A stretch of 11,823 nt of DNA from contig JAOUGY010000099.1 of the NCBI GenBank assembly GCA_029865445.1, positions 1 to 11,823 on the forward strand. The letters run 5' to 3'. This document shows, piece after piece, positions 6,118-11,823 of the stretch; position 1 is the stretch's first letter; the number at the start of each line of letters is the position of its first letter. Under the pieces are notes generated by a model that was given only the letters and a program-made list of their open reading frames with translations, was not told where the DNA came from and made no database searches. Both the position numbers and the translations under genes were made by a program. Source of the DNA: Acidimicrobiia bacterium. Lineage in GTDB: Bacteria; Actinomycetota; Acidimicrobiia; Spongiisociales; ZC4RG35.

Positions 6118-6794
6118 GCGCTTGCATCCCTACTCTCGAAGTGCCACAACCGCTGGGCGGACACGATCTTCTTCCAATCGTGGGATCCGTCGATCCCGAG
6201 GGAGGCGAGAAGCCGCTCGACGTCGGCCACCTCGTCGGCTTCGGGTTCGATCACTTTCGAGTCGACGCCGAGGGAGTGGATCGGGCCACCCACCCAAACC
6301 TCGCCGCCCCACAGCGAGTCACCACACGCCTCGCCGGCGCCGCCCACGGCGATGATGCGGCCGGTGTGGGCCATGAAGCCCGTGAGGAATCCGACCGTTC
6401 CCTCGACGACGATGTCGCCGCCTTTCATCGCAACCCCACATCGGGGCCCGGCATCACCTTTCACGTGGATGATGCCGCCGCGCATCGATGCACCGACGCT
6501 CATGCCGGCGTAGCCGTCGACGGTGATGTGGCCTTTCGCCATCGCTTCACCCGTGCCCCAACCGGCGTTGCGGGTCACATGGACGGTGCCGCCGTTGTTG
6601 AGGCCACCGCAGTAATAGCCAACCGACCCCTCGAAGCGGATGTCGGCGCCTTCGGCCAGCCCGATGCCCAGATTGTGCCGGGACAGCGTGTCGCGCACCA
6701 CCACCGGCTCACCTTCGGCGACGGCGGCGCGGATCTCACGATTGATCTCCCGGATCGGCCGTTCTCCGGCGATGATCTCGACGCGGTCGCTCAT
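6102..6794 (-). CDS. GXGXG-domain protein, glutamate synthase domain 3 (GltB3/MgsB/GlxC-like)
   Basis: Right-handed beta-helix structural domain that in large glutamate synthases supports the FMN domain and interdomain communication; here it is a separate 230-aa subunit. Residues 50-170 carry regular GxxxG-type turns (GSVGYYCGGLNNGG, GYAGMSVGASMRGG, GDAGPRCGVAMKGG, GTVGFLTGFMAHTG) spaced by about 18-20 residues, the classic GXGXG pattern. The N-terminal 45 residues are helical and the last 45 (from about 185) form an acidic then basic tail containing W207 and W217. The chosen start ATG 6794 overlaps the amidotransferase stop as ATGA. The frame stays open further upstream (to 7088), but that stretch is only the antisense-free shadow of the amidotransferase. 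It probably forms one complex with its two neighbours. Confidence 0.88.
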   Translation of the reverse strand: MSDRVEIIAGERPIREINREIRAAVAEGEPVVVRDTLSRHNLGIGLAEGADIRFEGSVGYYCGGLNNGGTVHVTRNAGWGTGEAMAKGHITVDGYAGMSVGASMRGGIIHVKGDAGPRCGVAMKGGDIVVEGTVGFLTGFMAHTGRIIAVGGAGEACGDSLWGGEVWVGGPIHSLGVDSKVIEPEADEVADVERLLASLGIDGSHDWKKIVSAQRLWHFESRDASAWLMI

Positions 6795-7735
6795 GCCGGG
6801 ACCGCCTGCGGAACGGCCCAGGTTGCCGAGATGAGCGGACCGTCGTAGTTGATGACGTCGATCTCGTCCCTGTAGACCTTCCGGACCGCTTGTTCCTCGG
6901 TTCCGATGGCCACAGAACCCGACTCCTCTTCGACGACGACCAGCGGTTTGATGGCGAACTTGTCCTTGGCGAATCCCAGCGTGTCCGGTGTGGCGAGGAT
7001 GTACGTGAAGCACCCGTCCAGAGCGGTCTTGGACAGTTCGAGCGATTCGACCAGGGTCCGCCCCGCCGCCATCTGATCGGACAGCCAAATGGCGATCACC
7101 TCGGAGTCGTTCTGAGTCTTGAAGTCGTAGCCCTTGCGCACGAGTTTGTCGGTGAGGAGGAAGTAGTTGGTGAGCTGACCGTTGTGGACGATGGCGATGT
7201 CGGGGTAGGGCCGGGCCCAGAACGGATGAGAGGCGGTGGGGGAGACGAACGACTCGGTGGCCATCCGGGCGTTGGCTATGCCGTGGGTCCCGATGAAATC
7301 CCTGACACCGTGTTTGTCGGCCACCGCATATGCATCGCCTAGGTCTTTGACGATCTCCAGCGAGCGACCCACCGACTGGATCTCGAAACCGTCGATGTGA
7401 TCGGCGTCCGCGAGCCAGGCCTCCACCGAGTCGGAGGGTTCGGTGATCTCGGCCCTGACCGACACGTGCTTCTGGGATAGCTCGTCCCAGGTGGGGTCAG
7501 CCGAGAAGTCGGCTCCGTGGGCTCGGGTCGCTTCGAGAAAAGAGTCGAGGAGTGTCGACAGCCGCGACCTCTCGGCGGCCACGGCCCGCACAACATACCC
7601 TGTGTCTCTGGGGATTCCGTACAGACCGAACCCCGTCGAGTCACTACCGCGATGTCGTTGCGCTTGCATGAGCTCGACGAGGTCGTGCCCCACCCGACCT
7701 GGGGGTGCGCAGATGCGCCCGGCGATGCCGCACAT
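6791..7735 (-). CDS. Class II glutamine amidotransferase, glutamate synthase domain 1 (GltB1/MgsA/GlxB-like)
   Basis: Ntn-hydrolase that takes ammonia from glutamine. The protein starts MCGIAG, so removal of Met exposes the catalytic Cys2. Further class II marks are QRHRGSDSTG (26-35), HGIANARMATES (151-162), the oxyanion HNGQ (184-187) and TQNDSEVIA (207-215). At 314 aa it is a stand-alone domain, unlike the roughly 1500-aa fused GltB. SD GGAGG at 7745-7749 lies 9 nt before ATG 7735. A putative GntR operator (7763-7777) sits 28 nt upstream of the start. The 56-bp gap to the upstream gene is the only real break in this operon, so the three glutamate-synthase-like genes may also have their own promoter. 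Role in a complex with the next two genes follows from gene order and domain complementarity. Confidence 0.88.
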   Translation of the reverse strand: MCGIAGRICAPPGRVGHDLVELMQAQRHRGSDSTGFGLYGIPRDTGYVVRAVAAERSRLSTLLDSFLEATRAHGADFSADPTWDELSQKHVSVRAEITEPSDSVEAWLADADHIDGFEIQSVGRSLEIVKDLGDAYAVADKHGVRDFIGTHGIANARMATESFVSPTASHPFWARPYPDIAIVHNGQLTNYFLLTDKLVRKGYDFKTQNDSEVIAIWLSDQMAAGRTLVESLELSKTALDGCFTYILATPDTLGFAKDKFAIKPLVVVEEESGSVAIGTEEQAVRKVYRDEIDVINYDGPLISATWAVPQAVPA

Positions 7736-7762
7736 ATGTGTCTACCTCCGCCTGAGTGTGTA

Positions 7763-7777
7763 CTGAATACAGTATAC
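7763..7777. promoter_or_regulatory. Putative GntR operator upstream of the amidotransferase gene
   Basis: CTGAATACAGTATAC on the + strand, embedded in the inverted repeat TACTG-AATA-CAGTA (7761-7774). It matches the 15-bp motif YTGNATACRGTRYRC shared with 9873-9887 and 10493-10507. A TATACT on the minus strand (7776-7771) could be a -10 box overlapped by the operator, but I see no good -35. Confidence 0.65.
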
Positions 7778-7791
7778 CAAAACCGAATCCA

Positions 7792-8388
7792 TCACCTGGC
7801 GAGGAGATGGAGCACGAGATCGATCTGAGCCTCCACCTCGTGTGCTTTCATCGGCACCGTATACGGGGGGAGCGGGGGGAAGTACACCGCCGTGATCGTG
7901 CCGGGCAGGGGGATCATCGTGACCCGCCGACCGTCCGGGTGTTCCTCCACCGTGAGTGCCTTCAGTTCCGCGGCCTGTGCCAGGCCCTGTGTGCGTGAAT
8001 CGCTGAGGCGGGCGGCAAGATCGCCGTCCGATCCCTTCTTGACGAAGAAGCGGCGCTTGTCGAACCGGTAATCGAGCTGGTCGATCGGCTCGGCGAGGGT
8101 GCCCGTGACTCCCACCCACTGGGTGTCGATGAGGGAGCCAAACATCCGGTGCTTTCCCGCAAAGCCGATTTCGAGGGTGGCAGCATCCAGGCTGACCCGG
8201 GCCGACTGGTGTGTCTCCCTGTCGGCGGACAGCGCATCTCCGAATCGGGCTTCGAGGACCGCAACGGGAACCTCCATCAGTTGCGCTCGGCGGTTCCGGT
8301 ACAACCGACGGGCTCGCGCCCGGATCCCTATAGGCAGGGAGCCGGTCTCGCGACCGGCTCCCTGCTCCTCGGACGAGGGTTCGCTCAT
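7792..8388 (-). CDS. Conserved-looking hypothetical protein, coupled to the permease
   Basis: I do not recognise the family. The chosen ATG 8388 overlaps the permease stop as ATGA, giving 198 aa; an in-frame ATG at 8490 would lie inside the permease gene and is not needed. The first 18 residues are polar and Gly/Glu/Ser-rich (MSEPSSEEQGAGRETGSL). A basic stretch follows (IRARARRLYRNRRAQ, 21-35), then a mixed alpha/beta body with several Trp/Phe/Tyr residues and FDKRRFFVKKGSDGD. Near the C-terminus is a Pro-rich strand (YFPPLPPYTVP) before a final helix (EVEAQIDLVLHLLAR). No signal peptide or membrane segment is seen, so it is probably cytosolic. Coupled translation with the permease suggests a related role, for example regulating transport or first-step metabolism, but nothing in the sequence proves it. 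Confidence 0.75.
   Translation of the reverse strand: MSEPSSEEQGAGRETGSLPIGIRARARRLYRNRRAQLMEVPVAVLEARFGDALSADRETHQSARVSLDAATLEIGFAGKHRMFGSLIDTQWVGVTGTLAEPIDQLDYRFDKRRFFVKKGSDGDLAARLSDSRTQGLAQAAELKALTVEEHPDGRRVTMIPLPGTITAVYFPPLPPYTVPMKAHEVEAQIDLVLHLLAR
7852..7866. promoter_or_regulatory. Possible fourth, intragenic operator-like site
   Basis: Read on the minus strand this is CCGTATACGGTGCCG. It shares the 11-bp core GTATACGGTGC exactly with the permease-upstream site and matches the shared motif at 12 of 15 positions. It lies inside the coding region of the 198-aa protein, about 120 bp upstream of the amidotransferase start. It could be an auxiliary operator or chance. Confidence 0.3.
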
Positions 8389-9809
8389 ATCTCCTGGTGT
8401 ACTTCTTCCTCGAGGTGGTCGACGATGTTCGCCGAATCCCGAATGACGTAGGAGACGATCGTTATCACCACCGATGGGATCAGAATCCATTTCACAGCCG
8501 ACGATCCGAAGTCACCGTGGGCGCCCTCGAATGCCTTGTACCAGACATAGAGGGTCATCACGAGGCCCACCGCCGGCACCGCAAGCGGCAGCTTGAACGG
8601 CCGATCGACGTCGGGGTTGGTGAAGCGGGACACCAGGACCAGCACGTGGTAGATGGCATAGATGAGGATCCACACGTAGGCAGCCGTGAAGATCTGGGTG
8701 ATCACGGCGTCCTCTGCGGCGCTGGTGTAGTAGAGCGCCACCGACGTGTAGAAGACAGCCGTCACGATGATGGCCACCCACGGCGTCCGGTACTTGGGAT
8801 GGATGTGCCCGAACCAACGGGAGAGTGGTCCCAAGAAGTGGCCGTTCCGGGAGATCCCGTAGAGGATGCGCGGCATGGCCGCGTACACGATGGTCATCGA
8901 CGCGAAGGTCGCCAGCACCGATGCAAGCGCCATGAGCACGCGTCCCGTGGTGCCGAACATGGCGATGCCGACATCGAGTTGAGGCGCGTCGGCTGATACC
9001 GTGCCGGCCCAGTCCTGGCCCAGACCGCTGACGCCATAGCCCATGAAGAGCGATGTGGCGAGGATGGCGAGGATGCCGAAGACGATCCCCTTCGGAATGG
9101 ACCGGGCAGGATCCTTCGTCTCCTCGGCGAGAGGGGCGACGAACTCGATTCCCACGAAGCTCCAGAAAGCGAACCCTCCGGTGAGAGCGACGATTCCCGC
9201 AAACCCGGCGAAGTCCTCGATCGCAGTGGGGATGTTGGAGGTCGACCACGAACCCAAATCGGAGAATCCCGCGAATCCGGCCAGTCCGAAGAACCAGCGG
9301 ATCCCCAGCATCCCGACCAGCAAGCCGAGTTCCAGCTTGGCTAGGGCTTCGATACCCATGAGGTTGGGGATCACGGCGAGCACCGTCATCACGATGATCC
9401 AGAATTGCACCGAACCCGCATCGAAGAGGCCGACCGCTCCCGATGCACCTGCCGTCGTTTCACCGCCGCCCGCAAACGCGAACATGAAATAGAAGAGCAG
9501 AGCCAGGAACACTCCCACGATCGTCTTTGCTCCGTGACCTCCGGGAGTGGCGGCTGCGCCGTAATCGTAGAGTGCGCCGGCCTTTGGATAGGTTGTTGAC
9601 AACTCGGCCGCCGACAACCCGAGCAACAGGTTGAGAACGCCTGATGCCACCAGGGCGATGGCGAAGTTGGTGCCGCCACCGAACCAACCCTGGAAGTCCG
9701 AAACCAGCGTGCTGGCGGCCACCACCAGACCCACGCCGGCAGCGAAGATGTCCCATGTTCCGAGGGCCTTTACCAGGCTCTCGGATTTCTCTATGTCGAC
9801 CTTTGCCAT
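8385..9809 (-). CDS. APC-superfamily amino acid/amine permease
   Basis: Integral membrane transporter that brings an amino acid or amine across the cytoplasmic membrane. The 474 aa contain about twelve hydrophobic segments, beginning IFAAGVGLVVAAS near residue 21. APC hallmarks are the Gly-rich first helix and SFVGIEFVAPLAEETKDP (217-234) followed by ARSIPKGI, the conserved helix 6 and cytoplasmic loop. SRNGHFLGPLSRW and HPKYRTPW are the later conserved loops. The C-terminus is a short charged tail (DHLEEEVHQEI). Start ATG 9809 is preferred over ATG 9821 because GGAGG (9819-9815) is 5 nt before it. It resembles the amino acid/ethanolamine porter branches of the family, but substrate cannot be assigned. 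It is first in the minus-strand unit, with a putative GntR operator 64 nt upstream, so it is probably induced by its substrate. Confidence 0.88.
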   Translation of the reverse strand: MAKVDIEKSESLVKALGTWDIFAAGVGLVVAASTLVSDFQGWFGGGTNFAIALVASGVLNLLLGLSAAELSTTYPKAGALYDYGAAATPGGHGAKTIVGVFLALLFYFMFAFAGGGETTAGASGAVGLFDAGSVQFWIIVMTVLAVIPNLMGIEALAKLELGLLVGMLGIRWFFGLAGFAGFSDLGSWSTSNIPTAIEDFAGFAGIVALTGGFAFWSFVGIEFVAPLAEETKDPARSIPKGIVFGILAILATSLFMGYGVSGLGQDWAGTVSADAPQLDVGIAMFGTTGRVLMALASVLATFASMTIVYAAMPRILYGISRNGHFLGPLSRWFGHIHPKYRTPWVAIIVTAVFYTSVALYYTSAAEDAVITQIFTAAYVWILIYAIYHVLVLVSRFTNPDVDRPFKLPLAVPAVGLVMTLYVWYKAFEGAHGDFGSSAVKWILIPSVVITIVSYVIRDSANIVDHLEEEVHQEI

Positions 9810-9814
9810 GCTCG

Positions 9815-9819
9815 CCTCC
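9815..9819 (-). promoter_or_regulatory. Shine-Dalgarno GGAGG deciding the permease start
   Basis: GGAGG on the minus strand lies 5 nt before ATG 9809. It overlaps the upstream alternative ATG 9821 codon region, so that ATG is unlikely to be the start. Confidence 0.65.
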
Positions 9820-9872
9820 ATCTCGACCGGCCGTTCCAGCGTCAGCCCGACTCCCCATCACCGGACTGAATT

Positions 9873-9887
9873 CTGTATACGGTGCAC
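9873..9887. promoter_or_regulatory. Putative GntR operator upstream of the permease gene
   Basis: CTGTATACGGTGCAC on the + strand, 64 nt before the permease start. It agrees with the 15-bp motif YTGNATACRGTRYRC seen also at 7763-7777 and 10493-10507. The minus strand reads TATACA here (9879-9874), a possible -10 box that a bound repressor would cover. Confidence 0.65.
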
Positions 9888-9896
9888 AAAGGTAGT

Positions 9897-9921
9897 GTCG
9901 GGATTCCCGACGAGTCGGGAA
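9897..9921. repeat. Two overlapping palindromes (GTCGGGA / TCCCGAC / GTCGGGA)
   Basis: GTCGGGA at 9897-9903 pairs with TCCCGAC at 9905-9911 around one base. The same TCCCGAC, extended by one T, pairs with GTCGGGAA at 9914-9921 around GA. The middle arm can pair with either side. It lies just upstream of the permease operator, so it could be a second regulator site or a switchable hairpin. Confidence 0.55.
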
Positions 9922-9975
9922 ATCCGGGGTCAAATGTGGACTTTCGGCTTTGGGAGGCGGTGTTCCGGCCCACAT

Positions 9976-10043
9976 CCAGTCTCCAGTCGCCAGTCCCCAG
10001 CTCGCTGACCAGCTGACCTGCTGACGTGCTGACCTGCTGACCG
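9976..10043. repeat. Adjacent 7-bp and 8-bp direct-repeat tracts
   Basis: 9976-10000 holds four CCAGT/CCAG units at 7-bp spacing (9976, 9983, 9990, 9997). 10004-10043 holds five 8-bp units: GCTGACCA, GCTGACCT, GCTGACGT, GCTGACCT, GCTGACCG. The tract fills the spacer between the rid gene end and the permease upstream region (9822-10063), in which I see no gene. Confidence 0.75.
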
Positions 10044-10063
10044 GCCCGAGCGAAGCGAGGGCC
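10043..10063 (-). terminator. Weak hairpin immediately after the rid gene
   Basis: GGCCC (10043-10047) pairs with GGGCC (10059-10063) around an 11-nt middle containing GCGAAGC. It directly follows the TAG stop at 10064-10066. The stem is only 5 bp plus a 2-bp inner stem and there is no T tract, so it may be a weak terminator or just a GC-rich palindrome. Confidence 0.35.
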
Positions 10064-10459
10064 CTAAACCCGCGAGGCGATCACCGCGTCGGCTTCTACC
10101 TCGACCATCATCCCTGGTGTCGTCAGGCCCACTTCGCACCCGGTCGTCACCGGGTCGATGCCTTTGAAGATCTCGCCATGGGCTCTGATCGCATCACCGG
10201 CGGCGGCCATGTCGGAGAAGTACATGCGAGTGCGGACCACATCGGTCATGGCCGCTCCCAACTCGGAGAGAGCCTTCTCGACTCTTGCGAAGGCGTAGAT
10301 GGTCTGGGCGTAGGCGTCGTTCGGCGCGTGCAACTTGCCCGACGGTTCGATGGCGGTCGTGCCGGCGATGAAGACGAAAGGCCCGACTCGTTTCCCGCGG
10401 CTGTAGGAACCGATCTGTTCGAATCGGCCGCCTCCGTAGGTGGTCTGAATGTCGACCAT
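10064..10459 (-). CDS. Rid-family (YjgF/YER057c/UK114) protein lacking the RidA catalytic Arg
   Basis: RidA hydrolyses reactive enamines/imines made by PLP enzymes. This 131-aa protein has the size and pattern of the family: GSYSRGKRVGPFVFIAGTTA at 17-36, AYAQTIYAFARVEKALSELG (49-68), DVVRTRMYFSDM (73-84), and MVEVEADAVIASRV at the end. Where RidA has the key Arg105 (P-A-R-S-C-V-E-V), this protein reads PVTTGCEV (103-110), with Thr105. It is thus probably in one of the non-RidA Rid subfamilies, whose roles are less clear. ATG 10459 is the only sensible start in the divergent region; no strong SD is visible. It shares a 71-bp intergenic region and a palindromic operator with the GntR gene, so both are likely controlled together. 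Link to amine or imine chemistry in this block is inference. Confidence 0.85.
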   Translation of the reverse strand: MVDIQTTYGGGRFEQIGSYSRGKRVGPFVFIAGTTAIEPSGKLHAPNDAYAQTIYAFARVEKALSELGAAMTDVVRTRMYFSDMAAAGDAIRAHGEIFKGIDPVTTGCEVGLTTPGMMVEVEADAVIASRV

Positions 10460-10490
10460 CTCGGGGACGTTAGCGATATTGTTCTGTTCA

Positions 10491-10507
10491 TTGCATACTG
10501 TATGCAA
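10491..10507. promoter_or_regulatory. Palindromic GntR operator between rid and gntR
   Basis: TTGCATA-CTG-TATGCAA is a perfect inverted repeat with 7-bp arms in the 71-bp divergent spacer, 32 nt before the rid start and 24 nt before the gntR start. Its minus-strand reading TTGCATACAGTATGC (10507-10493) fits the motif shared with 7763-7777 and 9873-9887. Position fits autoregulation. Confidence 0.75.
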
Positions 10508-10530
10508 GACCACTCGGAAGGGATTGCGAC

Positions 10531-11220
10531 ATGGCGTTCGAGCGACTCGAACGAACGACGGTCCGCCTGGCGGACTTCGTGTATCGCCAGATCTTCGACG
10601 CGGTGGTTTCCGGTCGTATTCCCCCCGGCGAGCGGCTCGTTCAGGAGGTCCTGGCCGAGGAGATGGACGTCTCTCGCACACCGGTGAGAGAGGCTTTGCT
10701 CCGACTGGAGTCGGAGGGAATTCTGGCGGCATCGGATCGAGGTGGGTTCCTCGTGAGGTCGCTCGACCTGGCCGAGGTGCAGGCGACGTACGAGTTGCGT
10801 GCGGCGGTCGAGGGATACGCAGCGCGCCTCGTGGCCGAACGGGGTGATCCGGCGGCGGTGGGAATGATCCGCACCGCCATCGAGGCTGCGGCTCAGGGGG
10901 CCGCCAGTCTCGAGGAAGGGTATGAACTGAACCGACGGGTCCACCGGTCGATCGTGGAGGCAACCGGCAATCCGATGTTGCTGGAGGCGGTCGACTCCGT
11001 ATGGGGGAGGGCTCAGGCCTTCCGCATGTTCGCGAAGCTCCACGCCGCCGACATGCACTTCCTGAAAGCCGAACCGAGTCATGAAGAGGTGCTGGCCGCG
11101 ATCACGGCGGGTGACGGCCCCGCCGCTCAAGAGGCGCTGGTGAGTCACATCCTGTCGGGCCTGGTGGTGCAGCTCGAGGTGCTGGAGGCGGCGATCGAGG
11201 CCGGTGCTGTGGCCGGCTAG
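10531..11220 (+). CDS. GntR-family transcriptional regulator, FCD subfamily
   Basis: DNA-binding regulator that responds to a small metabolite. The 229 aa contain an N-terminal winged helix-turn-helix (about 10-77) with IPPGERLVQEVLAEEMDVSR, TPVREALLRLESEGIL and a wing at DRGGFLV. An all-helical FCD ligand domain follows (about 82-215). Likely metal/ligand residues are Asn134, His138 (NRRVHRSIVEATGNP), His184 (EPSHEEVL) and His206 (VSHIL), the usual D/N-His-His-His set, so it probably binds a metal plus a carboxylate ligand. AGGGA at 10517-10521 is a workable SD. It is divergent from rid across a palindromic operator, and the same motif precedes the permease and amidotransferase genes, so it is the best candidate controller of the minus-strand block. 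GntR/FCD proteins are mostly repressors released by a pathway substrate. Confidence 0.92.
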   Translation: MAFERLERTTVRLADFVYRQIFDAVVSGRIPPGERLVQEVLAEEMDVSRTPVREALLRLESEGILAASDRGGFLVRSLDLAEVQATYELRAAVEGYAARLVAERGDPAAVGMIRTAIEAAAQGAASLEEGYELNRRVHRSIVEATGNPMLLEAVDSVWGRAQAFRMFAKLHAADMHFLKAEPSHEEVLAAITAGDGPAAQEALVSHILSGLVVQLEVLEAAIEAGAVAG

Positions 11221-11232
11221 CCGGGCGCAGTG

Positions 11233-11823
11233 TCAGTCCAGGGCAACTGGCAGGTGTTTGATCCCGTGGATGAAGTTCGACCGCAACCGTTCGACGGGAC
11301 CGGTGAGCCGGAGCCGGGGGATCAGGTCGAGCATCTCCTCGAACGCGATCTTCACTTGCAGGCGCGCCAGTCCGGCGCCGAGACACAGGTGAGGCCCGCC
11401 CTTGCCGAAGGCAACGTGGTCGTTGGGGGAGCGGGTGATGTCGAAGGTTTCCGGGTCGTCGAAGACCGACTCGTCGAAGTTGGCCGAGATGTACCACACG
11501 GTGACCTTGTCGCCCTCGCGAATCGTTTCCCCGTACATGACGACTTCGGCGGTGGCGGTGCGTCTGAACTGGTAGATGGGCGAGGCCCAGCGGATGATCT
11601 CCTCCACCGCCGTGGGCATCAGCGCCGGGTCGGACCGGAGTGCTAAGAGCTGTTCGGGGTGCTGCATGAGCGCAAGCGTCCCGTGCGAGATCGAATGACG
11701 TGACGCCTCCTGTCCGGCGATCATCAGCACCGTGAAGAAATTCTTGAACTCCTCATCGGTGAGCGGCTCACCGTCGGGTTCCGCCATCAGGATCTGCGTC
11801 ATCACGTCGTCGGTGAGCCGCTC
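11233..11823 (-). CDS. Cytochrome P450, C-terminal part (gene continues off the right edge)
   Basis: Haem monooxygenase. The minus-strand frame is open to the right edge, so the GTG at 11805 is internal; about 196 residues are visible. The haem-binding loop FGKGGPHLCLGAG (Cys codon 11383-11385) and the EEIIRW ExxR motif are clear. The I-helix reads IAGQEASRHS, with Ala-Ser where most P450s have Thr at the oxygen-activating position, so the acidic residue is kept but the Thr is not. The spacing from I-helix to ExxR to Cys is normal and the protein ends 49 residues after the Cys, so the gene looks intact. Substrate is unknown; the shape is like actinobacterial class I P450s that need separate ferredoxin partners. 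It converges with gntR with 12 bp between stops and has no evident link to the other genes. Confidence 0.9.
   Translation of the reverse strand, partial: ERLTDDVMTQILMAEPDGEPLTDEEFKNFFTVLMIAGQEASRHSISHGTLALMQHPEQLLALRSDPALMPTAVEEIIRWASPIYQFRRTATAEVVMYGETIREGDKVTVWYISANFDESVFDDPETFDITRSPNDHVAFGKGGPHLCLGAGLARLQVKIAFEEMLDLIPRLRLTGPVERLRSNFIHGIKHLPVALD

Noticed and set aside
6795..7088. N-terminal extension of the GXGXG gene to ATG 7088
   Set aside because: It overlaps the amidotransferase coding region and reads as low-quality Arg/Gly sequence; ATG 6794 in the ATGA overlap is preferred.
4693..7735. Naming the three genes mgsCBA (N-methylglutamate synthase)
   Set aside because: Domain order fits, but gmaS and the N-methylglutamate dehydrogenase genes are absent and GlxBCD or other glutamate-synthase-like sets fit equally well.
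7731..7740. 10-bp palindrome CACATATGTG at the amidotransferase start codon
   Set aside because: It is centred on the start codon and does not match the shared operator motif; likely chance.
10004..10043. CRISPR-like array
   Set aside because: The units are 8 bp with no spacers and there are no cas genes.

Overview
The window is high-GC, densely packed DNA with short or overlapping gene junctions and frequent GTG starts. It looks like an actinobacterium. The tandem-BMC shell protein, the endolysin-like amidase of mycobacteriophage type, the split glutamate-synthase genes and the cytochrome P450 all fit that. A lineage such as the Acidimicrobiia is possible, but this is inference from style only.

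Left block (1-3762, + strand): the distal end of a bacterial microcompartment (BMC, metabolosome) operon. It holds the C-terminal part of a CoA-acylating aldehyde dehydrogenase, a tandem-domain BMC-T shell protein, a malate-dehydrogenase-type enzyme with an extra EutQ-like N-terminal module, a lysine-rich protein with a C-terminal coiled coil, and a nitrilase. The first junction has 1 nt between genes and the other three overlap by 1-4 nt, so all five genes are probably one translationally coupled unit. BMC-H and BMC-P shell genes and the aldehyde-generating enzyme are not visible and would lie to the left. The unusual parts are the fused dehydrogenase, the Lys-rich coiled-coil protein and the nitrilase.

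Middle (3852-4692): an isolated endolysin-like peptidoglycan amidase gene on +, then a 17-bp perfect hairpin that probably terminates transcription from both sides.

Right block (4693-10459, - strand): an APC-family amino acid/amine permease, a coupled 198-aa protein of unknown function, and three genes that together rebuild a glutamate-synthase-like enzyme (class II amidotransferase, GXGXG domain, FMN/Fe-S domain). Upstream on the same strand is a Rid-family protein, and divergent from it a GntR/FCD regulator. A 15-bp motif (YTGNATACRGTRYRC) occurs three times, each just upstream of a gene start: between rid and gntR, before the permease, and before the amidotransferase. The GntR protein therefore probably controls the whole block in response to a nitrogenous substrate. 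I infer uptake of an amine or amino acid followed by nitrogen transfer through glutamine/glutamate.

Right edge (11233-11823, - strand): the C-terminal part of a cytochrome P450, convergent with gntR and apparently unrelated.
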